Assembly: GCA_029891385.1 (NCBI GenBank)
Contig: JAIWQS010000233.1
Location: forward strand, 1 to 64,000
Length of the DNA stretch: 64,000 bases
Reading direction: 5' to 3'
DNA from: Erythroxylum novogranatense
Taxonomy: Eukaryota > Streptophyta > Magnoliopsida > Malpighiales > Erythroxylaceae
Made by a program: the position numbers and the translations under genes. This document shows positions 36,401 to 48,509 of this stretch, piece by piece (positions within the stretch are counted from its first letter, which is position 1; the number at the start of each line of letters is the position of its first letter). The notes beneath the pieces were generated by a model. The model did not search any database. It was not told the DNA's origin and saw nothing but the letters and a program-made list of their open reading frames with translations.

Positions 36401-36967
36401 TACTCAGGTCTTCACTGTTCTCAGTGACAGCCAGAATCTCATCACCCCTTGAGTCTTCTAGTTTTTCGACATTTCCTACATCTCTACTTTCTGCAGCCTT
36501 ATCCCTTTTCTTCTTTTTACAGTCCTTTGCAAAATGTCCCTCCTTATCATAGTAAAAGCACTTCTTTCCTTTTCCCTTTTTCTTCTTTTCATCACCTTCC
36601 TTGGTGTGCTTATCCTTTCCACTTCCCTTCTGTCACTTTCCTTTCTTGCTATTTTTCTTATAAGACTTTTTGTCATGACTATTTTCTACAAACATTACTT
36701 CTGCCTCTTTCTTAAATGGATTAACATCCACTATTTTTTCCATTAATGAGTCTAACACCCTCTTGACAATGAGGGATTCTCCACTAGCATGCTTAATTAC
36801 CTTCTTGAATCCATTGAATTCAGAAGGTAAAGCCTTTAGAATTACTACAGTTTGATGCTCCTCAGATATCTTTTCATATGTAGCTTCAAAGTCTTGAACT
36901 AACTTAAAGAAATAGTCTAAGTTGTCATCTAAAGAGACAGAGGCAATATTGTGGAGAAGTGACATCT
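36401..36967 (-). pseudogene. gag: Copia gag, middle and C-terminal part
   Basis: The frame visible at 36633-37031 contains LDYFFKLVQDFEATYEKISE, VVILKALPSEFNGFK and SLMEKIVDVNPFKKEAEVMF, the UBN2-type gag of plant copia. The first 20 residues of that frame come from the inserted LTR, not from gag. Further on, at about 36510-36560, CFYYDKEGHFAKDC is a zinc knuckle with its second Cys changed to Tyr. Confidence 0.9.
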
Positions 36968-37101
36968 TGTTGGGACCGAAACCCAACCGCTTAACTAAAC
37001 CATAACACTTACACTCTTGCTCTGATACCACCCATGTTGGGACCGAAACCCAACCGCTTAACTAAACCATAACACTTACACTTTTGCTCTGATACCACCT
37101 A
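36968..37101 (-). repeat. 67-bp tandem of LTR end plus primer-site copy (two units)
   Basis: Units start at 36968 and 37035, and a third LTR-end sequence starts at 37102. On the minus strand each unit is GGTGGTATCAGAGCAA, a short leader, then GGTTGGGTTTCGGTCCCAAC. The other LTR has the same arrangement at 41815, 41882 and 41949. Confidence 0.88.
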
Positions 37102-38285
37102 TATTGGGACTCGATTTGGGAACTGGATCCCAACTGGAACAACGGAAACACATATAAAAAACGGATCGAATACTTAATGAGCCTTAGAAAAATCGAAAGG
37201 CTCAGATTTACAAATTTTCGGAAACAAAGAAACAAAACAGAGCTATAAACCAAAAATGTTGGATCCCATTTATGGAACCCAACCTCGGAATCATAATCGA
37301 ACACATGCACAAAATATGAGCAAACTTATACTTGTCGAAAGCGAAAGCAATCGAAACGAATTGGTTCGTAATCAAAGAAAACTTATCGCTGAAGGGCAAA
37401 CACTTAACTCCGACATCCGAAAACAAATATTTTGGAAACATCGCATTGGAAACCATAAGACTAGACTAATCCGAATCGGTAAATTTTTTTTCTTTTCTTT
37501 ATTCAATCTTATACAAATCAAAACAATATAGTTTCCCTTTTGGAAATTTATCCTCAATCAAAACTCAATTCATAATATTCTTCATAATCATGCAATATCT
37601 CAATCTCATCTTTAACAAATCTTATTCTTATTCTTATTCTTTCTTTGCCAAAAGACACTTATTACACATATCTATGTACCCACAAATCATACATACATAA
37701 GCACTTCAATATTTCAGATCCATCACATCAATCATCAGAATCATCGGACCTCCTGTCCGGAACCCATATCACATTCTATCACAATCATCCATATCTCAAT
37801 TCAATACACAAGTTCATAATTCATTTACATCATGATATACATGTTTACAAAATCTTAATGGCATTCCAAGCCATGTTACAACATCCACATCAAAATCCAA
37901 AATGCACAAGAAACAAAATCCCAAAAATGCTCAACATGTCTGAGATCTAAATCTTACAACAAATTAACTTAAAAGAAAATCATATATGTAATGAACGAAC
38001 GTCTAAACTTTCTTTCATCTGATCTCCATCTTGATACCTGGAGATGGGGATGAAAGGGGGGTGAGCTTTACAGCTCGTGGATACACACTTATAATAAAAA
38101 TAAGCAAAAACCTTGAAAACAGTTCACTTGTCTTAGAAAACTTTCATTGAGTTGATAAAACACGTGTCTTCTAGGCTTTCAACCAAAATCCATAAGTTAC
38201 AAATCATGAATGCATCAAACTTGATCAAATATAACATGAGCACATAGACACATTAGAATGGTTTGGGTAAGTCCAAATTCATGAT

Positions 38286-38412
38286 GCACTACACATTTCC
38301 ATCGAAATGGTCCTGTGTAGTTGTAGTTTCTTGAGGGAGTCCTTGAAGGAGCTCCGTGCCACTAGCGGGCAGGCGGGAGAAGCCTATAACTTGGGTCAAC
38401 GTGCACGTGACG
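38286..38412 (-). promoter_or_regulatory. Conserved LTR box: nested hairpin, GCGGG region and G-box
   Basis: CTACACATTTCCATCGAAAT begins a nested hairpin closed by TGTGTAG. Downstream is ACTAGCGGGCAGGCGGGAGA, and then CACGTG at 38404-38409. The same order occurs at about 50188-50310, in degraded form at 47378-47421 and 55665-55785, and in plus orientation at 57800-57956. Confidence 0.6.
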
Positions 38413-41159
38413 GTTCTTGAGGGAATACCACAAACCCACTTAACACATAGCTTTCAAAATCTTGTAACTTGTTGCCCAAAATGGCACTTTTCTTGAAAAC
38501 TTTCTTATCACATGCTTGATGTATATCTTGAAAATCATTCTTGAAAACATGATTTCATAACCATGCATCTTTTTCAAAATATCACTCAAATCATGCAACA
38601 ACATATAACATGTTTCACAAGACATTCATAAACAATAATGCAGCACTTATGATGCAATTGAAATCAGAAAAACTTCTTTGATTTAAATAAAACAGTAGTA
38701 GCTTATTTAAATTATAAACATGTACCCACATGAATTCCTTGCTTGAAACTTTTTCACACTCCTCTTTCCTTGCTTGGATACATGCTTAAATGATGCCTCT
38801 CCTCTTTATCCTCTTTCCTTCCTTGATTCCCTTTATCAAAATGTAAAAATCCCATTCAATAGGGTTACAAATTTGAGGACCCATAAATTATAAAAACTCA
38901 AACTCTTCCAAAAGTCCAAACATTCGGATCAATTTTCCATGATCACTCTGATCAAGTGAATGACAAAATATGATAATATTATGTTGTATAAAATGTTCCC
39001 CATGGTATTAAGTTTCTAAAGACTCCAAAATCATTCAATTTATTTCAGAAATCCGAAAGTTATACTCCAAACATATTGGGACTATCCTTATGTTGAAACA
39101 AGAATCTATACTCAATTTCCACACAAAATTTTAGAACTTTAAAGACTGATTCAAAACTTCCTTTCTTCATAAACCTAGTATACCATTGTCTCTATTTTAC
39201 AACGAATCAAAAATCACTTCATTTGGATATTTACATCAAAATTTATGTCCAAAATACCAAAACATGTCTGTGTAAGAAAGTTGAGCTCGCCGCGGCCAAA
39301 ACAGAAGGTCTCCGAGGGCGCTGGCACACGTTGCGGCATGGGCGCTTGCGCGCGCCACATCGTGGGCGCCTGTACGGGCCGCAAAATGGGTGCCTGCGTG
39401 CGCCGCGACGTGCGAGACCAGAAACTTTTCGACACCTGATTTTTCGACATTTTTCATCTTCATACTTCCCATAATTCTCAAATAACTCATCTTAACCCTA
39501 AATCATCATTCCTATTTCATTTCCAACTCATTTCAACACAAAATCCTTTCACAAACACAATAAAATCATTAACCCTAGGACACTGTTCATCAAAATCATC
39601 CTACCCACATTCAACCCCATTTTTCTCCTCTAACGATCACTAAACATGATTCATTCAACAAATCAAGAAGAATGAAGCTTATACTTACTTGATTTGGCTT
39701 CAATTTCTTCAAAATCTTCAAAGATCTCCAAACCCTAGCTTTCTCTTCTTCTCTTCTTCTTCCACGACTTCTTCTTCTTTTCCTTCCCATTCCCAAATTT
39801 CTTCTTCTAATTCATACTCTTATGGGTGGGCAATGTCCATTTTTCCCTCCAATATAAGCGTTATAACTCTTAGACTTAAGTGTCATGCCTAAATTGCCCT
39901 TATATAATCTTATAACTTTAGTACTTCAATTCAGAAATTGAAAATCTTAGGGATTGAATTGAAATTCAATTCCTTCAGATAACTTGTAGTCCCATGTCTC
40001 TAATTTATTTAGAAACAAGAATCAACTTGATTGGATCTCTACAAATCAGGATATCATTAAAATACCTAAACATGTTCAGAAAAATGTCCAACTCAAACTC
40101 TGTAATCCATCCTCTCACTTTGATTCAATCAATCTTTTTCAAATTAATCTCAAAATTCACAAATTTTCATGTAGAGATAAGAAATGTCTTAGGAATCCAA
40201 CGCTTCAAAAATTGGATCAATCGGATGTCGGACAAAAAAGTTAGAAGCAAAAGAACAGACAAGGGTCGGATCACCCTAACAGTAACAGTAACTTGAAAAA
40301 AAATATTAACTTCCTATTCCTTTGTCCAAAAATTCCATACTTTACATTAATGGAAAGATCAAAACATAATCTAAAACTTTCATGAAGAACTTCAAAGCAA
40401 TTTTAACCTTTAGCTAAGTCAATTTTTCAATAAAAGTTTCTGCCCAGAAATGTGTCGTCCTATATCACATCCAAACTGTAAAATTTCATACCTTCAAAAT
40501 TCCACAACCAGAAATAACATATTATACCTCATTGAAAAGCTAGGATAATCCTCTACGACTTTCATGTAGATCACTGAACTCAATTCAAAACATATCAGTC
40601 CATAATTTGCCTCAAATCACATTACACACCTAAATGTACACTTATGGACATTTTTACAAAACAAAGCAAAATAATACTTAACTTTAATTGATCATAACTT
40701 TCACTCCTGACATCGAAAAAATATCAAAATTTATGGCGACAGAAAGCTTTCAACAGAAACTACAAGTTTCATGAAGATCATTTTCTCAAATTCTGCTTAA
40801 ATCAAAAAGTCAACTCTCTACTCCAAAAAATCAAACTTTCTCAATTCTTCATATTTTCACACTTTAATCTAATCATTTCTTGCTTTTCCACTCCATTTAA
40901 AGCAATTCATTTACTATCAATTTCATTTAAACTCAAAACCACACTTTAGACCATAATTAATCATAGACATCAATAACAAAAGCATACACACACACCTATA
41001 CTCTCTCATCATCAACTTGCTAAATTCACCTATCTTAATCTCATATAACAATTAACATTCTTAAATTGTCTTTTTCTTTGCGCATGAATAATTCACCCCA
41101 AATTCCTCATCTAATGTCAATTTATTCTTCAAAAATTCAAGAAAGTTCGGGGTCCAACA

Positions 41160-41814
41160 TTTCTCCCCTTCTTAAAAGAATTTCATCCTTGAAATTCCTA
41201 CATGTGTAATCATCAAGTAACTTATTCTCTCAAATAATTTCTTCTAAAAGATCATAATAACTTACTTTCTTATCTAATTCCTCATCATACATATATCTCA
41301 ATTTAGTCACAATGTTTCACTTCTTGTATCTAATACCACCAATACTTTTGTATCTAATATCACCAATACCATGTCAAAATCACCATATCCACAAATCAAT
41401 ATTTCTTAACATATTTGACTCAAGTCAGTGGTCTAATTCTTAAGGAACCTTACCATGGACCAATCATCATTCAAAATCAACCCCTTGAACTTCTATAAAT
41501 ATATCTCTATCATTAATCTCATATTTCAAGTATTCCTTATTTCATCTCACAAAGGTATATTCAAGATCAAATCAACAAATTGATCGAAGAAGCCTAATCA
41601 TCATGAAATTCTAACCTCAATATCATACACATTCTTAGGATCGATCATATAACTCATCACCTCAATCAAAATATCGATTAGGTTCTCCAAATAATTCATG
41701 ACAAAGACAATCACATATGTTCACATTCTCACTAATTCAATTCTAGCTATTCAAACTCTTAACAAACATATGGGCCCATGTAAGATCCTAATACTGACAC
41801 TTTGATACCACCCA
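41160..41814 (-). other. Interior of non-autonomous element
   Basis: The purine tract (minus strand AAGAAGGGGAGAAA) is at about 41160-41173, next to the LTR start. The primer site (minus strand TGGTATCAAAGTG) is at about 41798-41810. Nothing coding lies between them. Confidence 0.8.
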
Positions 41815-42478
41815 TGTTGGGACCGAAACCCAACCGCTTAACTAAACCATAACATTTACACTCTTGCTCTGATACCACCCATGTTGGGCCTGAAACCCAA
41901 CCGCTTAACTAAACCATAACACTTATACTCTTGCTCTAATACCACCTAAGTTGGGACTCGATTTAGGAACCGGATCCCAACCGGAACAACGGAAACACAT
42001 ATCAAAAACGGATCGCATACTTAATGAGCCATAGAAAAATTGAAAGGTTCGGATTTGCAAATTTTTGAAAACAAAGAAACAAAACGGAGCAATCAACCAC
42101 AAATGTTGGATCCCGTTTTTGGAACCCAACCTCGGAATCATAATCGAACACATGTACAAAACGTTAGCAAACTTATACTTGGCGAAAGCGAAAGCAATTG
42201 AAACGAATTGGTTCGGAATCAAAGCAAACATATCGCTGAAGGGAAAAAACTTAACTCCGACATCTGAAAACAAATATTTTGGAAACATCGCGTTGGAAAC
42301 CATAAGACTAGACCAATCTGAATTGGTCAAAAAAATTTCTTTTCTTTATTCAATCGTATACAAATCAAAACAATATAGTTTCCCTTTTGGAAATTTATCC
42401 TCAATCAAAACTCAATTCATAATATTCTTCATAATCATGCAATATCTCAATCTCATCTTTAACAAATCTTATTCTTAT

Positions 42479-42880
42479 TGTAGAGCCCGGGCTCTACATT
42501 AAAAGGCGAAAGCGCCTTTTAATGTAGAGTCGTTTTCTCATCATCACTCAGTATTGTCCTCTTTGGTGGTGAGTCCACGATCGAACCCAAGACCTCAAGG
42601 TTTTGTTCCACTTTAAATGGATGCCTCTTACCATTGAGCCATTAAGAGGCATGCACTTAAAGTGCAACAAAACCTTGAGGTCTTGGGTTCGAGTCGTGGA
42701 CTCACCCTTGACCAAAGAGGACAATACCTGGAGTGACGGCAGTAGAGGTAAAAAGGCGCCTTTTTAATGTAGTGGCGTGCACTTAAAGTGCAACAAAACC
42801 TTGAGGTCTTGTGTTCGAGTTGTGACTCCCGCAAGTGCCAAAGAGGACAATACCTAGAGTGATGGCAGTAGAGGCCGGGC
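42479..42880. mobile_element. tRNA-derived SINE-like copies in foldback arrangement
   Basis: Three related copies are visible: minus strand at about 42508-42655, plus strand at about 42640-42758 and 42772-42875. The minus copy has an A-box-like TGGCTCAATGGTAAGAGGC and a B-box-like GGTTCGATCGTGG, the RNA polymerase III promoter of tRNA-derived SINEs. The segment opens with a perfect 20-bp palindrome TGTAGAGCCCGGGCTCTACA, whose second half starts a 17-bp-stem hairpin with an AAAG loop. Confidence 0.65.
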
Positions 42881-43334
42881 ATGTGTCATGTTTCTATTGT
42901 TGGAGGCATATTTGATTAACCTTTAAATGCCTTAGGTTCTAAAACTTGGCAGCAAACTTGTTTCTCCGCTATCCTAGGGCACGTCCTCTTTCTCCTTCGA
43001 TTGATTCTCATTTCCTTCTTCCTTCATGATTCTTGCTTGTCCAATTCTTGCTTGTTTGTTTTCTTTGCGCAAAGATCACCCCTAAAACTTTGAGATGTTG
43101 AGCTTGGGAGAGGAGAAGAGCTTACCGTGGGTGTTAGAGAAAGGTGAAAGGGTTAGAGGAATTTTCGAGTGTTTGATGAGTAGGAAGATTGATTTGGTAA
43201 GGAAATCTCTCTTATGTTGTTTATTTGTTAGTTAAACGCATTGATGGGTTTAAATGTTAAAGATTGTAGTGTTTGAGGTTGAGTTATGGCTGATTTTAAA
43301 TAGTGAAATGTGAAAAATGGTCGGAGAAGAGGAT

Positions 43335-43500
43335 CAGGATCCCGCACGTCACGACGTGCCAGCGCCTCGCCGCGACGAGTAATTAATTACTCTTCGCGAT
43401 GTGTGTGAGGGCCTCGTCGCGACGAGCATGTTAGACGTCGCAACGAGCGACCTCGTGTCGCCGCGACGTGCGTCCTTACGCCGCGGCGAGGCTGATTTTC
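43335..43500 (+). other. CG-rich palindromic-word tract in rearranged LTR
   Basis: Words include CGTCACGACGTGC, GTCGCGACGAG, CGCGACGAG and GAGTAATTAATTACTC. The inverted copy at 48521-48580 stops inside the last palindrome. Confidence 0.7.
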
Positions 43501-44578
43501 TGAACTGAGTTAGTTTAGTTTTTGGGTCATAACTGATGATGTAGACCTCCAAATGAAGTGATGTTTGATTCGTTATGAACTAGTGAAAGAGGTCTACAAT
43601 TGATATAAAGAAAGAAAGTTTGAATTCAGGTTTTTAAGATCTCAAATCTTGAAATAAATTGAGTATAGATTTCTAATTCGGTCTAATAATTGTTTCATGA
43701 TAATTGGAGTATAATTGTGAGATTTCTTAAATAAATTCAATGCCTTTGAGGTTTTAGAAATATAGTATAATGGGTGAATTTGACCAAATGTATAGGCATA
43801 TTGGCTTTGAGGTCTTCTTTGAGAATAAGGGTATTGTCTAAATGGGATAGTGTCTATAGAATGAAAAATCAGTTTCGAGGCAAATGAAAGTGGAAATTGG
43901 GAAATAGCACCTGGAAGGTCATGAACATGCATCGTACATTCTGTTATTGCGACATGTGCATCATTAAATTATTCTGATTTTGCATTTAGTAATGGGAAAT
44001 TATTTGACTGTATAGAGGTACCGATGGAACAACATTCCACGGATATTGCTGGGACTTCCAGGCAGTAGCTCGAAAGTACAGGTGAGTAACCTAGTTGGTT
44101 TCTTAATCCTTGATTTGTTAAATGTTCTGTGCTTAGAATTTGGTGGGATATGATGATGGGTATATGTGAATTTTGGCATTGAAGTGCAAACTGTTTGTGA
44201 AAGTGAAATTTGTCATGCTTCAATGTGATAATTTGTAAATGTGTGATGATGTGTAAATGTGAACGAAATATGTATATGTGAGAATTGTTTGTGACTGAAA
44301 TACCGGACCGAAGGTCCGAGGGAAAGGGAATTTGACATTGAAGTGTTAATTTCCTGGGATTGAGAAACTTATATGTTTCCCATATGATAGACTGTGACTG
44401 TGAACTATTGTGAATAATTGAGAATGAACTGACTGTTTGGGATAAATGGGTTTTAACGACAATGTGACTGTGATTATCTTGGGCATTGTGCATTTCATAC
44501 ACAAATGCATGAACGAACAATAATAATAACAGTTGTGACCTGAGTCACCACTGATACTGAAAAGAGCCTCGAGCTAGA

Positions 44579-44617
44579 AGGGAGCTAGTGCATACCCAGA
44601 GGGCTCTCCTACTCCCT
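44579..44617 (+). other. Hairpin with conserved TGCATACCCAGAGGGCTCTC loop
   Basis: Arms AGGGAGCTAG and CTACTCCCT pair with one bulged base. The loop is the same as at 15846-15929, although the stem sequence differs. Confidence 0.65.
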
Positions 44618-45418
44618 AGACGCGTCTACTGAATATTGTTCACTGAAATGAAGTGGGAAAGAGTCACATATGCATTGCAAACTCATTGTGATGGATTGAA
44701 TTCAGTGAATGGGAAATAGGCGAGAGTGCATGATACAATTTTGTTAACTGATTTGCGAAATTTCTGAGTTCTGTGATTGCATAAGAACCTGTAAATTGCT
44801 ATATGGTATTCTGAATGTGTTATTGTAATATGTTGTACGCTATTTACGTAATGCATGAATTGAGTGAACCATCGATGATGGTTTCTCATTGAGTTCGCAA
44901 ACTCACCCAAAATTGCAACTATTTTTCAAGATTGAAGAGTACCCCGTTAGACAACGGGAGTATGCCTACCGCATGCAAGTCAGAGTTTGAGGTCGGGATC
45001 AGTTCACGTCTGCATTAGTGTCGTTCTGTCTTGTGTAAAATTGTATTTCTACATTTTCTGCAGAATAGTGCTTTTATTTCAGTGGGTCCCAATTGGCTAA
45101 TACTGTAATTGTAATGTGATTACCGAAATTGTTCAAGAATAGCATTGGGCCCAAGTTTGGCTATGGATTTTTGTGCATGTGATGGTTTAAATACTATTGA
45201 GTGTTTGTTATGACTGAAATTGTGTATGATTGAAAATGTTTTCGTGTTAAATCGAACCCAAATTGTTTATTGACTTCCACGCATACAATCGTTTTCAAAA
45301 AGAAAAATGTCATACTGAGTTTTCGGACTGTAATTGATTGTTCTAGCATACCACCCTCGTGAGGCACGGGCTCGGATATCACCCTCGATGTCGAGTTTGG
45401 GTCTTGTGGGAGTGGGAT

Positions 45419-48400
45419 TGTTGGACCCCGTCTCCAAGGCCCAACATTCGAACCCATAAAAACATACATAAGCATAGAGGACCCAAAACTGACACAAAAT
45501 TGGCCACAAAAGGAGAAATCTTAAAATAGAAAATTTGGCTTTGGATTTTAAGAAAATATGTTCCTTACGCTCTCACGGTTCCAACGCCACTGAAATCGTT
45601 CAATTCGGATTTGAAATGAAAAAGTTATGGCAAAAATGTTATCTTAAAGAAAACAGTGAAAACAGTCCCTCTACCAACTTCATGTAAATATTTGAAAACT
45701 TTAGAGGCAAAATTACTGATCGGCTCCTTCATAAAAAGTGTAGATTTATGTCTCTAGTTTCATTTAAAACAAGAATCGTCTCAACCCAAGCCCTATAGCT
45801 CCAGATATTTAAAAATTTGTGAAGCATATTCAGAAAGAATCAGCCGACCTCCACACTTTGTTTCAAACCACCCTTTTCAATTTAAAAGAAATACTGGAAA
45901 ATCAAGTGTAAAAAGATAGAAAAATTTCCTAGAAATCCATCGGTTCAAAAATTAGCTTAATCGGAGGTCTGTGCAAAAAGTTATGACCAAAAGAAGGAGG
46001 AGGGGTCGGTCGGCCAGAGACCGACCCCAAATGCTCGCAAGAGCCCGGCCTACCGGGCTCTTGGCGCTCGCCTGCATGGGCGAGCGCTGGGCGCTCGCCC
46101 GGCATGGGCGAGCGCGGGCACTCGCGGGCGACCTGCCCTACCGCCCGACCTAACCGACTTCTAACTCTCATAACTTTTGACTCCGAGCTCCAAATTAGAC
46201 ACGGTCGGAGGTGTTAGAAAGCTGAGAGAAAAATCTATATTTTTCAAGAAGGATCTAAAGACTAGCTCGGCCATTAAGGGAAACAAATTTTTAACACAAA
46301 GGCCGATCGACTAGCTCTCCCTAACAGCATCAGAACTTGCGACCTCCATAACTTTTGACCCAGAACTCCAAATTTAACAAACTTAGTGTCTATGGAAAGC
46401 TAAAAGAATTATATACAACTTTCATGAAGACCACCGACCTATATTCCAACTCTATATGGGTCAAAAGTAGACTCAAAGCTTCTGCTACCAATCTGTCACT
46501 TTGACAGCACCTACATTTAATTCCAACGACTTACACCTACCAATTTACACATAATAAATAGCTCATAAAACCCCCTGGGAGAGCTCTACAGCCCGGCTAA
46601 CACTCTCAACAATATTAAATGATCCCATACTACTTGTACCAACCCAGAAATTGCAGAAAACACAGCATACCCAGAATTCTGCAAGACTTTCACAATTCAC
46701 ACACCATAGCAAATTTTCCAGCAAGCTCTCCCAAGACAATAACCCAGCAGAAATCGAACAGCAAGTCAACAATAATAATACTCATACACATGCTATTTCC
46801 AAGATCTCATATAGATCACAAATCAACCAATTCACATGAAGAGAGTACTAGAGCTCTCATTCTCATTTCAAATCATAACCAAGATTCATATATAGCTTTG
46901 GTTACATATTGGCATATTTATCAAAATAAAGCACAAAATACAAGAATGGGATGCTCAATGATCAATATGCTTACAAAGCTATTCCAAAAGCTAATTACTA
47001 ACTTAATACAAAAGTTTATAGAGATCTTAAAGTTTTTGTCCGATGCCTTTGCAAGGTTCCACAATCAACTAGAATTTTCACCTGAGGAGGGAGAATGGGG
47101 TGAGCGAAACACGGCTCAGTGGCTAACAAGTTTATAGCCATCGAATAATGAGCCACACACACACACATCATTAATAATTCAAAGCATTAGCAATTAACTC
47201 AACTCATCACATAAAGCATAACATGGAATCCTCTTGCAATTAAAACACATATTATGCATCATGAACACAAATAAATGATGGGATGCACACATTTGGCTCA
47301 AGAGTTCCATAAACACGACAGAAATCGAAGTTTACCGTAATCACGATGAGTCCATTTTTCGGATCTCGTAAGCCTAAAGCAGGCAGCCGGGAGAAGGCTA
47401 ATGGGGGTCAACGTGCACGTGACTTTACGATAGAGGTTCTCTCTCGCCCAAACACAAACAAACTATGTTCACATATTCATACGTAAAAGTAGCATTTTAT
47501 GCTTCTTTCATACTTTCGAATCATCAAAGTTCCATTCTTTTCTTTCAAATCATATGAATACACTTCCAATATGCTCATAATACAACAAAGATAGCACACA
47601 TAGGCATTTGCCCACTACACAACGACTATAAAAATGTTACCCACCTATCGTAGAAATCCGAATTCAAGATCGCCTTCCTCCTTGTCTTGAGTAGGGTTTC
47701 TTGAGTTCCTTCAAACAAAACACATCTCTAATCAATTTCTAACTTCATAGGAAGGGTCATAATATTCAGAAATTAAAGGGAAAACTAACATTAACCTTAA
47801 CCTAACCTACCCATGGCTCATTTAAGCTAGAATAACCATAACCTTCCCTAACCCCCATAGATCTCACCTTCTCTTCCATTTTTCTTCAATCTCTACACAA
47901 ACCCTAACTTCCATCCTACACCATTTTCGAATCTATCTTAAGAAAAGATGAAAACTTACCTTTCTCACTTGATTTCTCTTCTTTTTCTCCTTCTTTCTTC
48001 TTCTCCACAAGCCTCCCACGATTTTTCTCTCTTCCTTTCTTCCTTGGCCGACCACTCTTCTTTTCTCCTTGGCTCACGATTTTCTTCTTCTCTTCTTTTC
48101 CTTTGGGTTCTACGACACTCTCTCTTCTCCTTCTCTTCTTTTAACTCTTCTTTAATTCTTAACTTAAATTCTCCATCCAAAACTACATAGTTTTGGTATT
48201 GGGCTCCTCCTTATCCTTTTTAACTCCTTTGGGCTCTTCCTCTTATAACTTACAAGCCCACTATACCTTAACCCACTTATTTCTAATCCTCCTTCTTATT
48301 CCACTTACCTAAAGCCCATAATTTCCAACATTTAATTCTAACCCTCCATTTAATTTCTAACTTCTAATTTCCAAGCCCAACATAAAAATATTTATATAAA

Positions 48401-48509
48401 CACATAATTAAATCAATGAAGACAAAATAATAAAAATAATTAACGAATAAATCCATAAATAAATAATTAATTAATTCAAATAAAATAAAATAAAATTCGG
48501 GGCCCAACA
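45419..48509 (-). mobile_element. Solo LTR, 3.09 kb, minus strand
   Basis: It runs from TGTTGGACCCCG to CGGGGCCCAACA and is flanked by GGGAT at 45414-45418 and 48510-48514. There is no primer site, purine tract or coding interior. A CG-rich palindromic tract (46010-46145) and a G-box (47416-47421) are at the positions seen in related LTRs. The 172-residue frame at 46619-47137 runs against the LTR and has no recognisable domain. Confidence 0.88.
46010..46145. other. GC-rich palindromic tract in solo LTR
   Basis: The tract contains repeated GGGCGAGCGC and its complement GCGCTCGCC, plus GAGCCCGGCC...CCGGGCTC. It is sharply GC-rich against the AT-rich flanks. Confidence 0.7.

Larger units (their letters stand above)
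36968..41159 (-). repeat. Left LTR (3' LTR) of non-autonomous element
   Basis: This 4192-bp LTR ends GGTCCAACA, which is TGTTGGACC at the minus-strand start. It includes a hairpin CGGAC-CTCCT-GTCCG at 37745-37759, a structured box with a G-box at 38286-38410, and a CG-rich tract at 39285-39425. The frames at 39214-39490 are read through that tract and are not genes. Confidence 0.9.

Noticed and set aside
42637..42720. A functional tRNA gene, from the B-box-like GGTTCGAGTC
   Set aside because: No cloverleaf with an acceptor stem and anticodon arm can be drawn. The SINE-like repeat copies explain the motifs.
43969..44520. 183-residue open frame on the minus strand
   Set aside because: It is antisense to a plus-strand LTR, has low complexity, and passes through the hairpin region. 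It is not conserved in the related LTRs at 15-16 kb and 20-22 kb.
46619..47137. 172-residue open frame in a solo LTR
   Set aside because: It opposes the LTR direction and has no recognisable domain. AT-rich LTR text gives such frames by chance.
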